55,459 nucleotides of DNA from assembly GCA_011391865.1 (NCBI GenBank), contig JAABPV010000008.1, forward strand, positions 1 to 55,459, given 5' to 3'. A program made the translations under genes and the position numbers. This document shows, piece after piece, positions 48,273 to 55,459 of the stretch. This DNA is from Desulfobulbaceae bacterium (GTDB lineage: Bacteria > Desulfobacterota > Desulfobulbia > Desulfobulbales > Desulfobulbaceae). The notes below the pieces were generated by a model. It was not told where the DNA came from, searched no databases, and was given only the letters and a program-made list of their open reading frames with translations. The stretch's first letter is position 1, and each line of letters begins with the position of its first letter.

Positions 48273-51200
48273 ATGCAAGAACCGAGTCCCGAACCCCGCC
48301 GCTCCACCTTCCGTGCCGCTCTGCGCCGCCTTGCGCTCTGCGGCACTGGCTTCTTCCTCCTCCTCGCCGCCAGCCTCGCTGTCCTCTTCAGCACGGAGCG
48401 CGGCTTGCAGCTTTCTGTCCGCACTGCTGACCGGCTCGCCAAGCCGTACTTCTCGGCGGAGTGGGCGGAAGGCCGCCTGCGTGATCAGTGGCGCGTCCGC
48501 AACATCCGCATTCAGGTCACGGACGAGGTGGAGATCACCGTTAAGGAATTAAGCTTTAGCTGGCGGCCGCAGGCCCTGCTGCGGGAGCGCACGCTGCATG
48601 TCAGCCAGGCCGCCGCAACCGGCTTGGTTGTGCGCATTCTGGATTCGGCGAAGAAGGAGAAGAAGGCGCGCAAGCGGATCGTGCTGCCGGAACTCCGCCT
48701 GCCGCTCGGCCTGCGCATAGACGAGCTGCGGATTACCGAGAGCAAGATTGTGGCACCGGACGGCGAGGATGCGCTGGTCATCCATGAGGCATTCGTTAAG
48801 GCAGCGGCGCAGGGTGATCATGCTGAAGTGATTCTGCTGCAAGCAGACACCTCGCAGTTCGGTGCTAATCTGAGCGGCAAGGTGCAGTTCACTGGCGCGT
48901 GGCCGGTGCAGGCGGGCGGCAGCTGGAGCGTGCCGGATCACGGCATCAACGAGCTGCGCGGCACCGTTGCGGCGGCAGGCGATTTCAGCAAGGTGGCGGT
49001 GCAGGCGGCCATGACCAGCCCGGCCAAGGTGACGCTGCAAGGCGAGGCCACCGACATCCTCAACGAGCTGCATTGGCAGGCGGCGGCGGAAACCGGCTAC
49101 TTCCAGCTCCGCGACATCAAGGTGGATGTGCCGGTGGACGGCACGCTGCGGATTGTCTCGGCTGCTGGGACAGTGAAGAGCTACGGCGGCGTGCTTGCGG
49201 CGGAGATTCACCACGAGGGCTACCCGCCCGTGCAGGCTGAGGCCAAGGTGACAGCGGCGGACTACACCGGCCTGAAGATTGATTATCTCACCGTCCGCCA
49301 TGCGGCTTCCGAGCTGACCCTGCGCGGCGGTATGCAGTGGAAAGGCGGCTTCGCGTGGCAGGCCGAGCTGGCGGCCAAGGAGCTTGATCCCGCTCTTGCC
49401 GCCGCCGACTGGCCGGGCAAGATCAGCGGCCAAGTGCGCAGCAGCGGCCTGCTCGCTGCTGGCAAGCAGTCGCTGGAGCTTCAGTTAGACGGCATTCAGG
49501 GCGAGCTGCGCGGCCAGCCCTTCACGCTGGGCGGCAGCGTGACGTTTGCGGACAAGACGCTGACTGTCAAGGACTTGGCTTTGAACTCCGCTCTTGCCAA
49601 GGCGAGGATCAGCGGCACGGCGGACGCGGCAAAGCAGATCAACCTGAGCGTGCAGGCTGAGGCAGCTGATCTGGCCGCCTTCACCCCGGAGGCGGGCGGC
49701 TCGCTCAAGCTCGAAGGCAGTGCTGCCGGCCCGGCTGAGAATGCGGCGGTCACGCTGCATCTCAGCGGCTCCATGCTCAAGTTCCGCGACCATGCGCTCT
49801 CCAGTCTTGAGGTCACGGCAGATGCGGCGCTGACGGACGGCGGCATGACTGTGCATGATGTCCACGCTGTCGCTGAGGGCAAATCCGCTGTGCAGCTGCG
49901 CGGCAGCCTTGGTTGGAAGGACGGCCTGAGCTGGCAGGCGGACGTGAAGGCGGCGGAGCTTGATCCCGGCCTGATTGCCCCAGACTGGCCCGGCGCGATC
50001 AACGCCGAGCTGCGCAGCCAAGGCCGCAAGACCGCTGACAGCCTCGCCGCTGCGGTGCAGATTGACAAGCTGGACGGCAGGCTGCGCGGCTTTCCCCTGC
50101 AAGGCAGCGGCACGGCGGCATTTGACGGCAGCTCCTTGGCTGTGGACGGGCTGCGCCTGCAATCCGGCTCCACCTTTGTCCAAGCCAGCGGCACAGCGAA
50201 CATGACGAAGGAGCTGGCCCTCAGCTTTAAGGCCGGTTCGGACGATCTCGCCAGCCTTGCCCCGCAGGCAGGCGGCAGCTTTCGGCTCGAAGGCGCGGTC
50301 AGCGGTACGGCGCAGCAGCCCGCTCTCAGCCTGAACGCCAGCGGCTCCAAGCTGCGCTTCCAAGACCACAGTCTGAAGGAGCTGAAGGCGGCGGTCAAGG
50401 CGGACTTGGCGGCGGACGGCCAGGTGGACGCGGAGATCAAGGCGGACGGCATTCAGCTCGGCAAAGAAAGCATCACCCAGGCCAGCCTGCGGGCCAAGGG
50501 CAGCGCGGCGCAGCACCGGCTGGACTTTGCGGCGGCGGGCAGTCCGGGCGAGCTGCGGTTGGCGGCAGAAGGCGGCTGGAAGGAGCAGCAGTGGCAGGGG
50601 CAGCTCGACGAGCTGGAGCTGCGCAATCCGCAGTTCGGCACGTGGAAGACGGGGCAGGCAGCTAACTTGCTGCTGTCCGCCGAACGTTGCGCCCTCTCCG
50701 GCTTTGCCTTGACGCAGGACAAGGTGCGGGCGGCGGTGAATGGGCAATGGACAAAGGCAGGCGGCTGGCAGGCGCAGGCGCAGCTCGACCGCCTTTCGCT
50801 TGCGCTGCTGGAGAAGTGGCATGTGCCTGTGCCGGAGAATTTCCCGGAGATGCGCGGGACGCTGGCCGTCGCAGCGACGGCGCAGGGCCAAGGCGCATTG
50901 CCGCAGCAGGCCGAGCTGACGGTCTCCCTGCCGGAGCTGGCCCTGACAGCCGAGGATTACGAGGGCGAGGAAGGCAAGACCACCACGTGGCGGTGGACAG
51001 ACAATCAAGTGGCTGCCACGCTGAAGAACGACACGCTCCGCCTGACTGCGCAGACCAAGTTCCAGGACGGCAGCACCGCTGCGCTGAACGCTTCAGTCGG
51101 CAAGTGCGGCGACTTCAGCAGATTGGAGCAGATGCCGCTCTCTGGCAAGGCGGTGATCAATATCATGGACATCGCCCCATTGACCCAGCTCACCGGCTAC

Positions 51201-52424
51201 ATGGTACAGACGCAGGGCGGCTTCGGCGGCACGATTGACCTGCGCGGCACAGCGGCCCGGCCTGAACTGGACGGCCTGCTGGCTCTCAAGAAGGGTCTGA
51301 GCGGCGAGGGCAAGATTCACGTCCCGGCAGCAGGAATCAACGTAACCGGCCTGCGGCTGGCCTTGCAAGGGGACGGCAGCAGCAATCAGCTGGATGTGAC
51401 AGCGGTTTCCGGGCAGGGCAAGCTGCGGGCCAGCGGCGAGATCAGCCGGAAGCCCGGCCAGCCGCTGGCTGCTGATCTCAGCATCAAGGGGGAGAACTTT
51501 CAGGCCGCTGACCTGCCGGAATACAACGTGCTGATCAGCCCGGATCTTAAGCTGCAACACAGCGGCAAAGGTACTGTTCTCAGCGGCAAGATTGCCGTGC
51601 CCAAAGCGAAGATCGCCCCGAAGGGCTTCAGCGGCTCGGTCTCCTCATCGAAGGATGTGACGGTGGTGGACGGCGAGGACGGCCCGGCGGCTAACAGCCT
51701 GCCTTTTTCTGCGTCGGTCGCTTTGGACATGGGCAAGGACGTGGCGGTGGATGCCTTCGGCTTCAAAGGCTTTCTCGACGGCAGTCTGAAGATCAGCGCC
51801 AAGCCGGAGCAGACCGTCACCGCCCTTGGCGCGATTTATCTCCGCGACGCTTCGGTAGATTTTGAGGGAGTCGCCCTCCAGCTCACCGAAGGCCGCATCT
51901 TCTATCAGGGCGGCCCGATTGACCAGCCCGGCTTGGACATCCGCGCCTCCAAGACCGTGAACAAGGTCGAGGCGGGCATTCATCTCACCGGCGGCGTGGA
52001 TGACATGAACATCAAGCTCTTTTCCGACACGCCGATGCAGGATTCGGAAATCCTTTCTTGGCTGCTCTCCGGCCAGAACAGCATGTCCAGCAGCCGGGGC
52101 GGCAATGCCGCGCTCTCGCCTGCCGCCGCAGCCCTGAGCAAGGTGGGCGGCGGCGCGCTGCTCAAGTCGGTCAATCCGCTGGCCGCCCTCGACATGGAGG
52201 ACTTCCTTGATGTGAGCATCGGCGGCGGCAAGGAGGCATCCGATGTTTCCTTGGTCATGGGCAAGGAGATCTACAAAGACCTCTACCTCAGCTACGGCAA
52301 AGACCTCACCGGCGAGGGCGGCTCCTTCAGGGCGCGCTATGATCTCAAGTACGGCTTCTCTGTGGAGAGCGAGACCACGGCCAAGACCACAGGCGCGGAT
52401 TTGATCTGGTCGCTGGAGCGGTGA
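48273..52424 (+). CDS. tamB: TamB-type translocation and assembly module protein (AsmA-like/DUF490)
   Basis: A 1383-residue inner-membrane-anchored protein. One TM helix (about 20-38) is followed by a long, repeat-rich beta-taco region in which units such as LSGSMLKFRDHALSSLEVTA and LNASGSKLRFQDHSLKELKA recur. The C-terminal DUF490/TamB domain (about 1090-1383) includes GVALQLTEGRIFYQGG, DSEILSWLLSG and LYLSYGKDLTGE. TamB bridges inner and outer membrane with TamA and helps move phospholipids and some outer-membrane proteins. Internal duplication of about 200 residues (around 340-660) is visible. Confidence 0.9.
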   Translation: MQEPSPEPRRSTFRAALRRLALCGTGFFLLLAASLAVLFSTERGLQLSVRTADRLAKPYFSAEWAEGRLRDQWRVRNIRIQVTDEVEITVKELSFSWRPQALLRERTLHVSQAAATGLVVRILDSAKKEKKARKRIVLPELRLPLGLRIDELRITESKIVAPDGEDALVIHEAFVKAAAQGDHAEVILLQADTSQFGANLSGKVQFTGAWPVQAGGSWSVPDHGINELRGTVAAAGDFSKVAVQAAMTSPAKVTLQGEATDILNELHWQAAAETGYFQLRDIKVDVPVDGTLRIVSAAGTVKSYGGVLAAEIHHEGYPPVQAEAKVTAADYTGLKIDYLTVRHAASELTLRGGMQWKGGFAWQAELAAKELDPALAAADWPGKISGQVRSSGLLAAGKQSLELQLDGIQGELRGQPFTLGGSVTFADKTLTVKDLALNSALAKARISGTADAAKQINLSVQAEAADLAAFTPEAGGSLKLEGSAAGPAENAAVTLHLSGSMLKFRDHALSSLEVTADAALTDGGMTVHDVHAVAEGKSAVQLRGSLGWKDGLSWQADVKAAELDPGLIAPDWPGAINAELRSQGRKTADSLAAAVQIDKLDGRLRGFPLQGSGTAAFDGSSLAVDGLRLQSGSTFVQASGTANMTKELALSFKAGSDDLASLAPQAGGSFRLEGAVSGTAQQPALSLNASGSKLRFQDHSLKELKAAVKADLAADGQVDAEIKADGIQLGKESITQASLRAKGSAAQHRLDFAAAGSPGELRLAAEGGWKEQQWQGQLDELELRNPQFGTWKTGQAANLLLSAERCALSGFALTQDKVRAAVNGQWTKAGGWQAQAQLDRLSLALLEKWHVPVPENFPEMRGTLAVAATAQGQGALPQQAELTVSLPELALTAEDYEGEEGKTTTWRWTDNQVAATLKNDTLRLTAQTKFQDGSTAALNASVGKCGDFSRLEQMPLSGKAVINIMDIAPLTQLTGYMVQTQGGFGGTIDLRGTAARPELDGLLALKKGLSGEGKIHVPAAGINVTGLRLALQGDGSSNQLDVTAVSGQGKLRASGEISRKPGQPLAADLSIKGENFQAADLPEYNVLISPDLKLQHSGKGTVLSGKIAVPKAKIAPKGFSGSVSSSKDVTVVDGEDGPAANSLPFSASVALDMGKDVAVDAFGFKGFLDGSLKISAKPEQTVTALGAIYLRDASVDFEGVALQLTEGRIFYQGGPIDQPGLDIRASKTVNKVEAGIHLTGGVDDMNIKLFSDTPMQDSEILSWLLSGQNSMSSSRGGNAALSPAAAALSKVGGGALLKSVNPLAALDMEDFLDVSIGGGKEASDVSLVMGKEIYKDLYLSYGKDLTGEGGSFRARYDLKYGFSVESETTAKTTGADLIWSLER

Positions 52425-52443
52425 GACGGCGGAAACACAAGCC

Positions 52444-52472
52444 TTTCAAAATGCTCCTCTCTGTGCTATAAC
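52444..52472 (+). promoter_or_regulatory. Possible extended -10 promoter upstream of the transglutaminase-like gene
   Basis: TGC-TATAAC (TATAAC at 52467-52472) has an extended -10 TG and a weak -35 TTTCAA (52444-52449) at 17 bp. It lies about 70 bp before the start; AAAGGAGA precedes the ATG at 52543. Confidence 0.45.
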
Positions 52473-52542
52473 GCATCCTGAGCGTCGCCCTGACGCGCCC
52501 TCGCTTCAGGGTTTCCATTTCATCCTCCAAAGGAGAAAAGCT

Positions 52543-54027
52543 ATGTCCCAAGAGCTGCACGACCAGATCAACGCGGAGCTGAAGGCGTTTCACGACAATC
52601 CTGCCGAGTTCATGAATCGGCGGCCTGTTAAGGAGGAGGTGCCGCCGGGTGCGCCGGGCTGTGGAGCCGCGCCTGTTTTCGATCAAGCCGCACTGGAGCG
52701 GCATGATTACGTCGAAGCCCGCGACCTCCTGCGCAAGCAGACGGCAGACTCTGGCGAGCTGGACGAGCGGGCTAGGGCGTTGTTCTTGGACAACGACCGC
52801 GCCGACCGCCTCACCGACACCTACAGCTATGTCGGTTTGCAGAGCATGGAGAGCAACGGCCTGATGAATGCGCGGCTGCCGGAGCAGCCTTGGTCAGATG
52901 ATTACTGGGCACTTTATCTCGGTGTGCTGGGCAAGCGCTACGCTACAGGCAGCGGTTTCCCCAGCTCAACTGACTGGAAGGTGAACTTTGACTTCATTCA
53001 GCGTAATCCGGCGGCAGCTGTCCTCGCGGGCGGCGACCAGAACGCGATCAACCGGCTCTCGCCTTCGGAGAAATACGACATTCTGGTCGGCGACCGGCAG
53101 TTCTCGCTGACTAAGCAGATGTGGGAGGAAGGCAGAGTCTACTACGAGCGGAGCGGGCAGGTTGAGATGTGGATGGGTATCTGTCACGGCTGGGCTGCTG
53201 CGGCCTACATGCTGGACAGGCCGGTCAATGCCGTCACAGTCTTGGCGGCGGACGGTCAGACACGCCTGACCTTTTATCCGTCTGACATCAAGGCATTGGC
53301 CTCGCTGCTCTGGGCCAAGGTCAGCCCACGGGCCAAATTCATCGGCGGACGCTGTAACGACAAGAATCCGCAGACTGATCCGCGCACCGGACGCATCCTC
53401 GCCCAGCACTGTTTTGACACCAATCCCGGTACATGGCATCTGGCGATGGTCAACCAGATCGGCGTATCCCAGCGCAGCATGGTTATGGACGCGACCTATG
53501 ATTACGAGGTCTGGAATCAGCCGGTGCTCGCCTACAGTTGCAGCTATTTCAATCCCGCCAGCGGCGCGGCGGTCAATTCGCTCGCTGAGGCCACAGTCCG
53601 CAGAGCGCAGTTCAGCAATGACAAATTTGCCGCCTACCGGGGGCCGCAGACCGACAGCATCGTCGGTATCTCCATGGAGGTGGAATATATTGTCGAGACC
53701 GCGCCGTCGCAGCACAGCCCGGACGGCCCGCACCGCGACCGGGTGACGAAAGTCCGCTATCTGTACGATCTGGAACTGGATTTTTCTGGCAAGATCATCG
53801 GCGGCGAGTGGTACCAGAACGCGCATCCTGATTTTCTCTGGACACCGGCCAAAGGCGCACGCGCTCTGCCGCCGTGGGAGGCCCGCAACACCGTCCGCCC
53901 GGAAGACTGGCAGGAGGGACGGCCTGTTCCTGAGATGTGGCGGCAGGTTGCTGCCATCACTTCGGAATACTCCAAAACGCCCATGGCGGCCATCACTGAG
54001 CGGCTGATCCAGCTATCGGGCCGCTGA
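52543..54027 (+). CDS. Transglutaminase-elicitor-like protein (oomycete GP42/M81 TGase family)
   Basis: A 494-residue protein whose middle matches the transglutaminase elicitor family best known from Phytophthora. Its motifs are LSPSEKYDILVGD (about 172-184), the catalytic Cys in WMGICHGWAAAAYMLDRP (C214), FYPSDIKALASLLWA (about 244-258), FIGGRCNDKNP, and NPGTWHLAMVNQIG with H299. MDATYDYEVWNQPVL supplies a likely Asp (D316). The Cys-His-Asp triad thus appears intact. The enzyme would crosslink Gln and Lys side chains or act as a related acyltransferase. No signal peptide is evident; the N-terminal 110 residues are charged and of unknown role. Confidence 0.82.
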   Translation: MSQELHDQINAELKAFHDNPAEFMNRRPVKEEVPPGAPGCGAAPVFDQAALERHDYVEARDLLRKQTADSGELDERARALFLDNDRADRLTDTYSYVGLQSMESNGLMNARLPEQPWSDDYWALYLGVLGKRYATGSGFPSSTDWKVNFDFIQRNPAAAVLAGGDQNAINRLSPSEKYDILVGDRQFSLTKQMWEEGRVYYERSGQVEMWMGICHGWAAAAYMLDRPVNAVTVLAADGQTRLTFYPSDIKALASLLWAKVSPRAKFIGGRCNDKNPQTDPRTGRILAQHCFDTNPGTWHLAMVNQIGVSQRSMVMDATYDYEVWNQPVLAYSCSYFNPASGAAVNSLAEATVRRAQFSNDKFAAYRGPQTDSIVGISMEVEYIVETAPSQHSPDGPHRDRVTKVRYLYDLELDFSGKIIGGEWYQNAHPDFLWTPAKGARALPPWEARNTVRPEDWQEGRPVPEMWRQVAAITSEYSKTPMAAITERLIQLSGR

Positions 54028-54373
54028 CCGGCGCGGCTGCCCCGGATGTCGGTTGTTCCGGGGCAGCCTGCCGGAGCCGTTCTTTCTCCGCCTGCCCGGC
54101 ATATTCGTGCAGGCCGAAGAAAAAGGCGAAGAAGATGCCGACAGTGAAGAAAATCCGGGCAACGCGGTCCCAAGCCAATTTTTTGCCGTGGTGCAGATAG
54201 CTGATCATGCGGACGAAAATCCACGTAAAACCGATGCAGTAAGGCGCGGTGGTCAGCAGCTGCATGACCGTGCCCGCCAGCATTTCCCCAGCAGTCGCGC
54301 CGCCCCGCAGATGTAGCAGCAGGTACAATGCGACGGATGCGGCAAAGGTGATTTTTTCTTGAAGGGTTTTCAT
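53993..54373 (-). CDS. Small membrane protein, function unknown
   Basis: A 126-residue protein with about three hydrophobic segments (about 8-24, 30-58 and 72-90) and a charged, Ala/Pro-rich tail. It starts at 54373, three bases from the divergent start of the next gene. Its C-terminal tail overlaps the end of the convergent transglutaminase-like gene by 35 bp. A longer frame reaching 55333 on this strand is only antisense to the neighbouring gene and is not used. I do not recognise the family. Confidence 0.6.
   Translation of the reverse strand: MKTLQEKITFAASVALYLLLHLRGGATAGEMLAGTVMQLLTTAPYCIGFTWIFVRMISYLHHGKKLAWDRVARIFFTVGIFFAFFFGLHEYAGQAEKERLRQAAPEQPTSGAAAPVSGPIAGSAAQ
54035..54068. terminator. 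Hairpin behind the transglutaminase-like gene
   Basis: A perfect 12-bp inverted repeat ggctgccccgga/tccggggcagcc with a 10-base loop starts eight bases after the stop of the plus-strand gene. It falls within the 3' coding tail of the convergent membrane-protein gene. There is no T-run. Confidence 0.6.
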
Positions 54374-54376
54374 CTC

Positions 54377-55336
54377 ATGCGTGCTGACATTGTCACTGTT
54401 TTCCCGGATTCCTTGCCCAAGGACGAGCTGCTGTTCCCTCTTGTACAGTTTTTTGCCGAGGCTGTCTATACTTTGCCGGTGGAAAACAGTCTGCCTGTAC
54501 CGGAGGAGCTGCCGCCGCTGGCAGGCGGGCTGCTGGCGCAGGGTCTGCTCAGTTTGCACTATCCGGCACCGCTCGGCGCGGAACGGGAACGTTTTCTCAG
54601 TCTGCTCGAAGAGCTGCGGCAGCGACCTATCGATTATGCCGCCCTTGCTCTGTCTGGCAGAAGGGAGATGGAGAGTAAAAACAATATTATCAGCGCAGTG
54701 CGTCGGCAGCAGGCCGGGCAAAACGGGCCGGAGGACGCGGACGGTCGGGCCGCCGCGCTCTGGCAGGCACGGCTTGTCCTGAAATTGGCCGAGCTGGCCG
54801 AGCGGCAGGAAGAGGAAATCCGGCAGAGCCTGCGCCGCATCGCCCGCCGCGAGCAGGAAATCTTCAGAACATTGCGTGATATGGACAGCCTGTCCAGCCA
54901 AGGTCCGGCAGAGGCTGCTCCGCCTGACAGCCGACGGACACGCCTGCGCCTCAAAGCGTGGCGCACTCTGAACAGTCTTGGCAGCCCGTCGCCTGCCAGA
55001 GCTTTTGTCGCCGCTGACCAAGATGCCTTTGAGCTGCTTGTTGAAGAATGCGGCGAGGCGCGGGCAGTTGTTGCAGTGCCGCTGCCTGCGGTTTTGGCGG
55101 GAGAGGATTTTGCTGCCAAAAGGGTCACATTCCGCCACGCAGCGGCGGACTTGCTTACGAATTTGCCCGCCTCTTTTGACCAAGATGCGTGGAACCTGCT
55201 GCTGGAGCAGCATTATCCGGCACAACGGCACGGCAGACGCAGGCTGCTGCTTCATTTTCTGCCCAATGCCGCCCTGTTCGGCGGAACAGCGGAAGAGACA
55301 ATGCTCGGCTTCTTGACGCAGGCGGAACAGCAATAA
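54377..55336 (+). CDS. Hypothetical protein, mostly helical, function unknown
   Basis: A 319-residue soluble protein rich in Leu, Ala, Glu and Arg, without TM segments or signal peptide. Residues ~130-180 form an Arg/Glu-rich helix (LAERQEEEIRQSLRRIARRE) that may be a coiled coil. The end (GRRRLLLHFLPNAALFGGTA) has no match I know. The ATG at 54377 follows AAGGG; the frame also opens at a TTG at 54359. It is divergent from a small membrane protein with overlapping upstream regions, so the two could be co-regulated. Confidence 0.68.
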   Translation: MRADIVTVFPDSLPKDELLFPLVQFFAEAVYTLPVENSLPVPEELPPLAGGLLAQGLLSLHYPAPLGAERERFLSLLEELRQRPIDYAALALSGRREMESKNNIISAVRRQQAGQNGPEDADGRAAALWQARLVLKLAELAERQEEEIRQSLRRIARREQEIFRTLRDMDSLSSQGPAEAAPPDSRRTRLRLKAWRTLNSLGSPSPARAFVAADQDAFELLVEECGEARAVVAVPLPAVLAGEDFAAKRVTFRHAAADLLTNLPASFDQDAWNLLLEQHYPAQRHGRRRLLLHFLPNAALFGGTAEETMLGFLTQAEQQ

Positions 55337-55348
55337 GTCATCGTGGAT

Positions 55349-55459
55349 TCAAGTTCCAAGTGCAATTTTTTGGCAAGTTCCCAAGAATAGCTTTTTTGGC
55401 GTGTTGAAGCCAAGAGATTTTCGTGGCCTGTTGTTAATTTTTTCCGCGATGCAGTTGAT
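55349..55459 (-). mobile_element. IS30-family transposase, C-terminal end (partial at window edge)
   Basis: Reading the minus strand from the right edge, a frame of 36 residues (INCIAEKINNRPRKSLGFNT, then PKKLF ... CQKIALGT) ends in TGA at 55349. The NNRPRK-x-LGF-x-TP block is the hallmark of the C-terminus of IS30-family transposases. The element runs off the window, so it cannot be said whether it is complete. Its end lies only 12 bp from the stop of the preceding gene. Confidence 0.8.

Noticed and set aside
49485-51008. A 507-codon open frame antisense to tamB
   Set aside because: The composition is that of a shadow of the Ala/Leu-rich tamB repeats, and tamB itself is clearly coding along this stretch.
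53993-55333. A 446-codon minus-strand gene
   Set aside because: Only the last 126 codons (from 54373) look like a real membrane protein; the upstream part is antisense to the plus-strand gene at 54377-55336.

Overview
The window is about 55 kb of GC-rich (roughly 58%) chromosome from a sulfate-reducing deltaproteobacterium (Desulfobacterota). dsrA-dsrB-dsrD, acsE of the Wood-Ljungdahl pathway, a Tat-exported superoxide reductase, an ahbD-like haem radical-SAM gene and a complete Gram-negative envelope toolkit (tolQRAB, cpoB, tamA, tamB) fit the Desulfobulbales. The many TPR, pentapeptide-repeat and OmpA-type proteins make a cable bacterium (Candidatus Electronema/Electrothrix type) my best guess. 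That placement is inference from gene content, not from a marker-gene comparison.

Layout. 1-372: end of an rRNA operon (23S 3' end, 5S, terminator). 0.6-8.4 kb: superoxide reductase, a large unrecognised membrane-anchored protein, acsE, a coiled-coil membrane protein, PilZ and HAD genes, a doubled DUF1161 protein, and bpt. 8.4-17.7 kb: mostly minus strand, with OmpA/VWA-like, metallo-beta-lactamase, HD, hemE, a Cys-rich secreted protein, ahbD-like, a DUF4388-like/micro-ORF/HAMP sensor cluster, an Fe-S flavoprotein and a CoA-binding protein. 17.7-20.5 kb: glyQ without glyS, then a YcaO-TPR fusion. 20.6-28.7 kb: two paralogous HU-like/DUF4469 genes enclosing cbiM (with a cobalamin riboswitch), ubiX, a glycosyltransferase, a histidine kinase, purN and a purH reduced to its cyclohydrolase half. 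28.7-33.4 kb: a TPR protein, tamA, a Tai4/Tae4 type VI immunity-effector pair, and holB. 33.6-37.9 kb: dsrABD, cbiG, gatC. 38-45.5 kb: tolQRAB-cpoB-tlyA-SH3-pentapeptide run, with no pal. 45.5-48 kb: rpsT, trpE, trpG. 48-55.5 kb: a MITE-like element, tamB, a transglutaminase-elicitor-like protein, two unknown genes, and the end of an IS30-family transposase.

The most unusual signal: both HU-like/DUF4469 paralogues have, just upstream of their TTGACA -35 boxes, a tandem array of palindromic units with a 23-24 bp period. The two arrays have different sequences (AAGGAGCCTT-type against GCATACGGAGCGTATGC-type) but the same period, the same enclosing inverted repeat and the same position relative to the promoter. 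Because the proteins carry an HU/IHF-like N-terminal domain, a self-regulatory or repeat-binding system is a testable idea. Other notable items are the Tae4-Tai4 pair with no secretion apparatus nearby, the bacterial homologue of the oomycete transglutaminase elicitor, the YcaO-TPR fusion next to an orphan glyQ, and the tol operon lacking pal.
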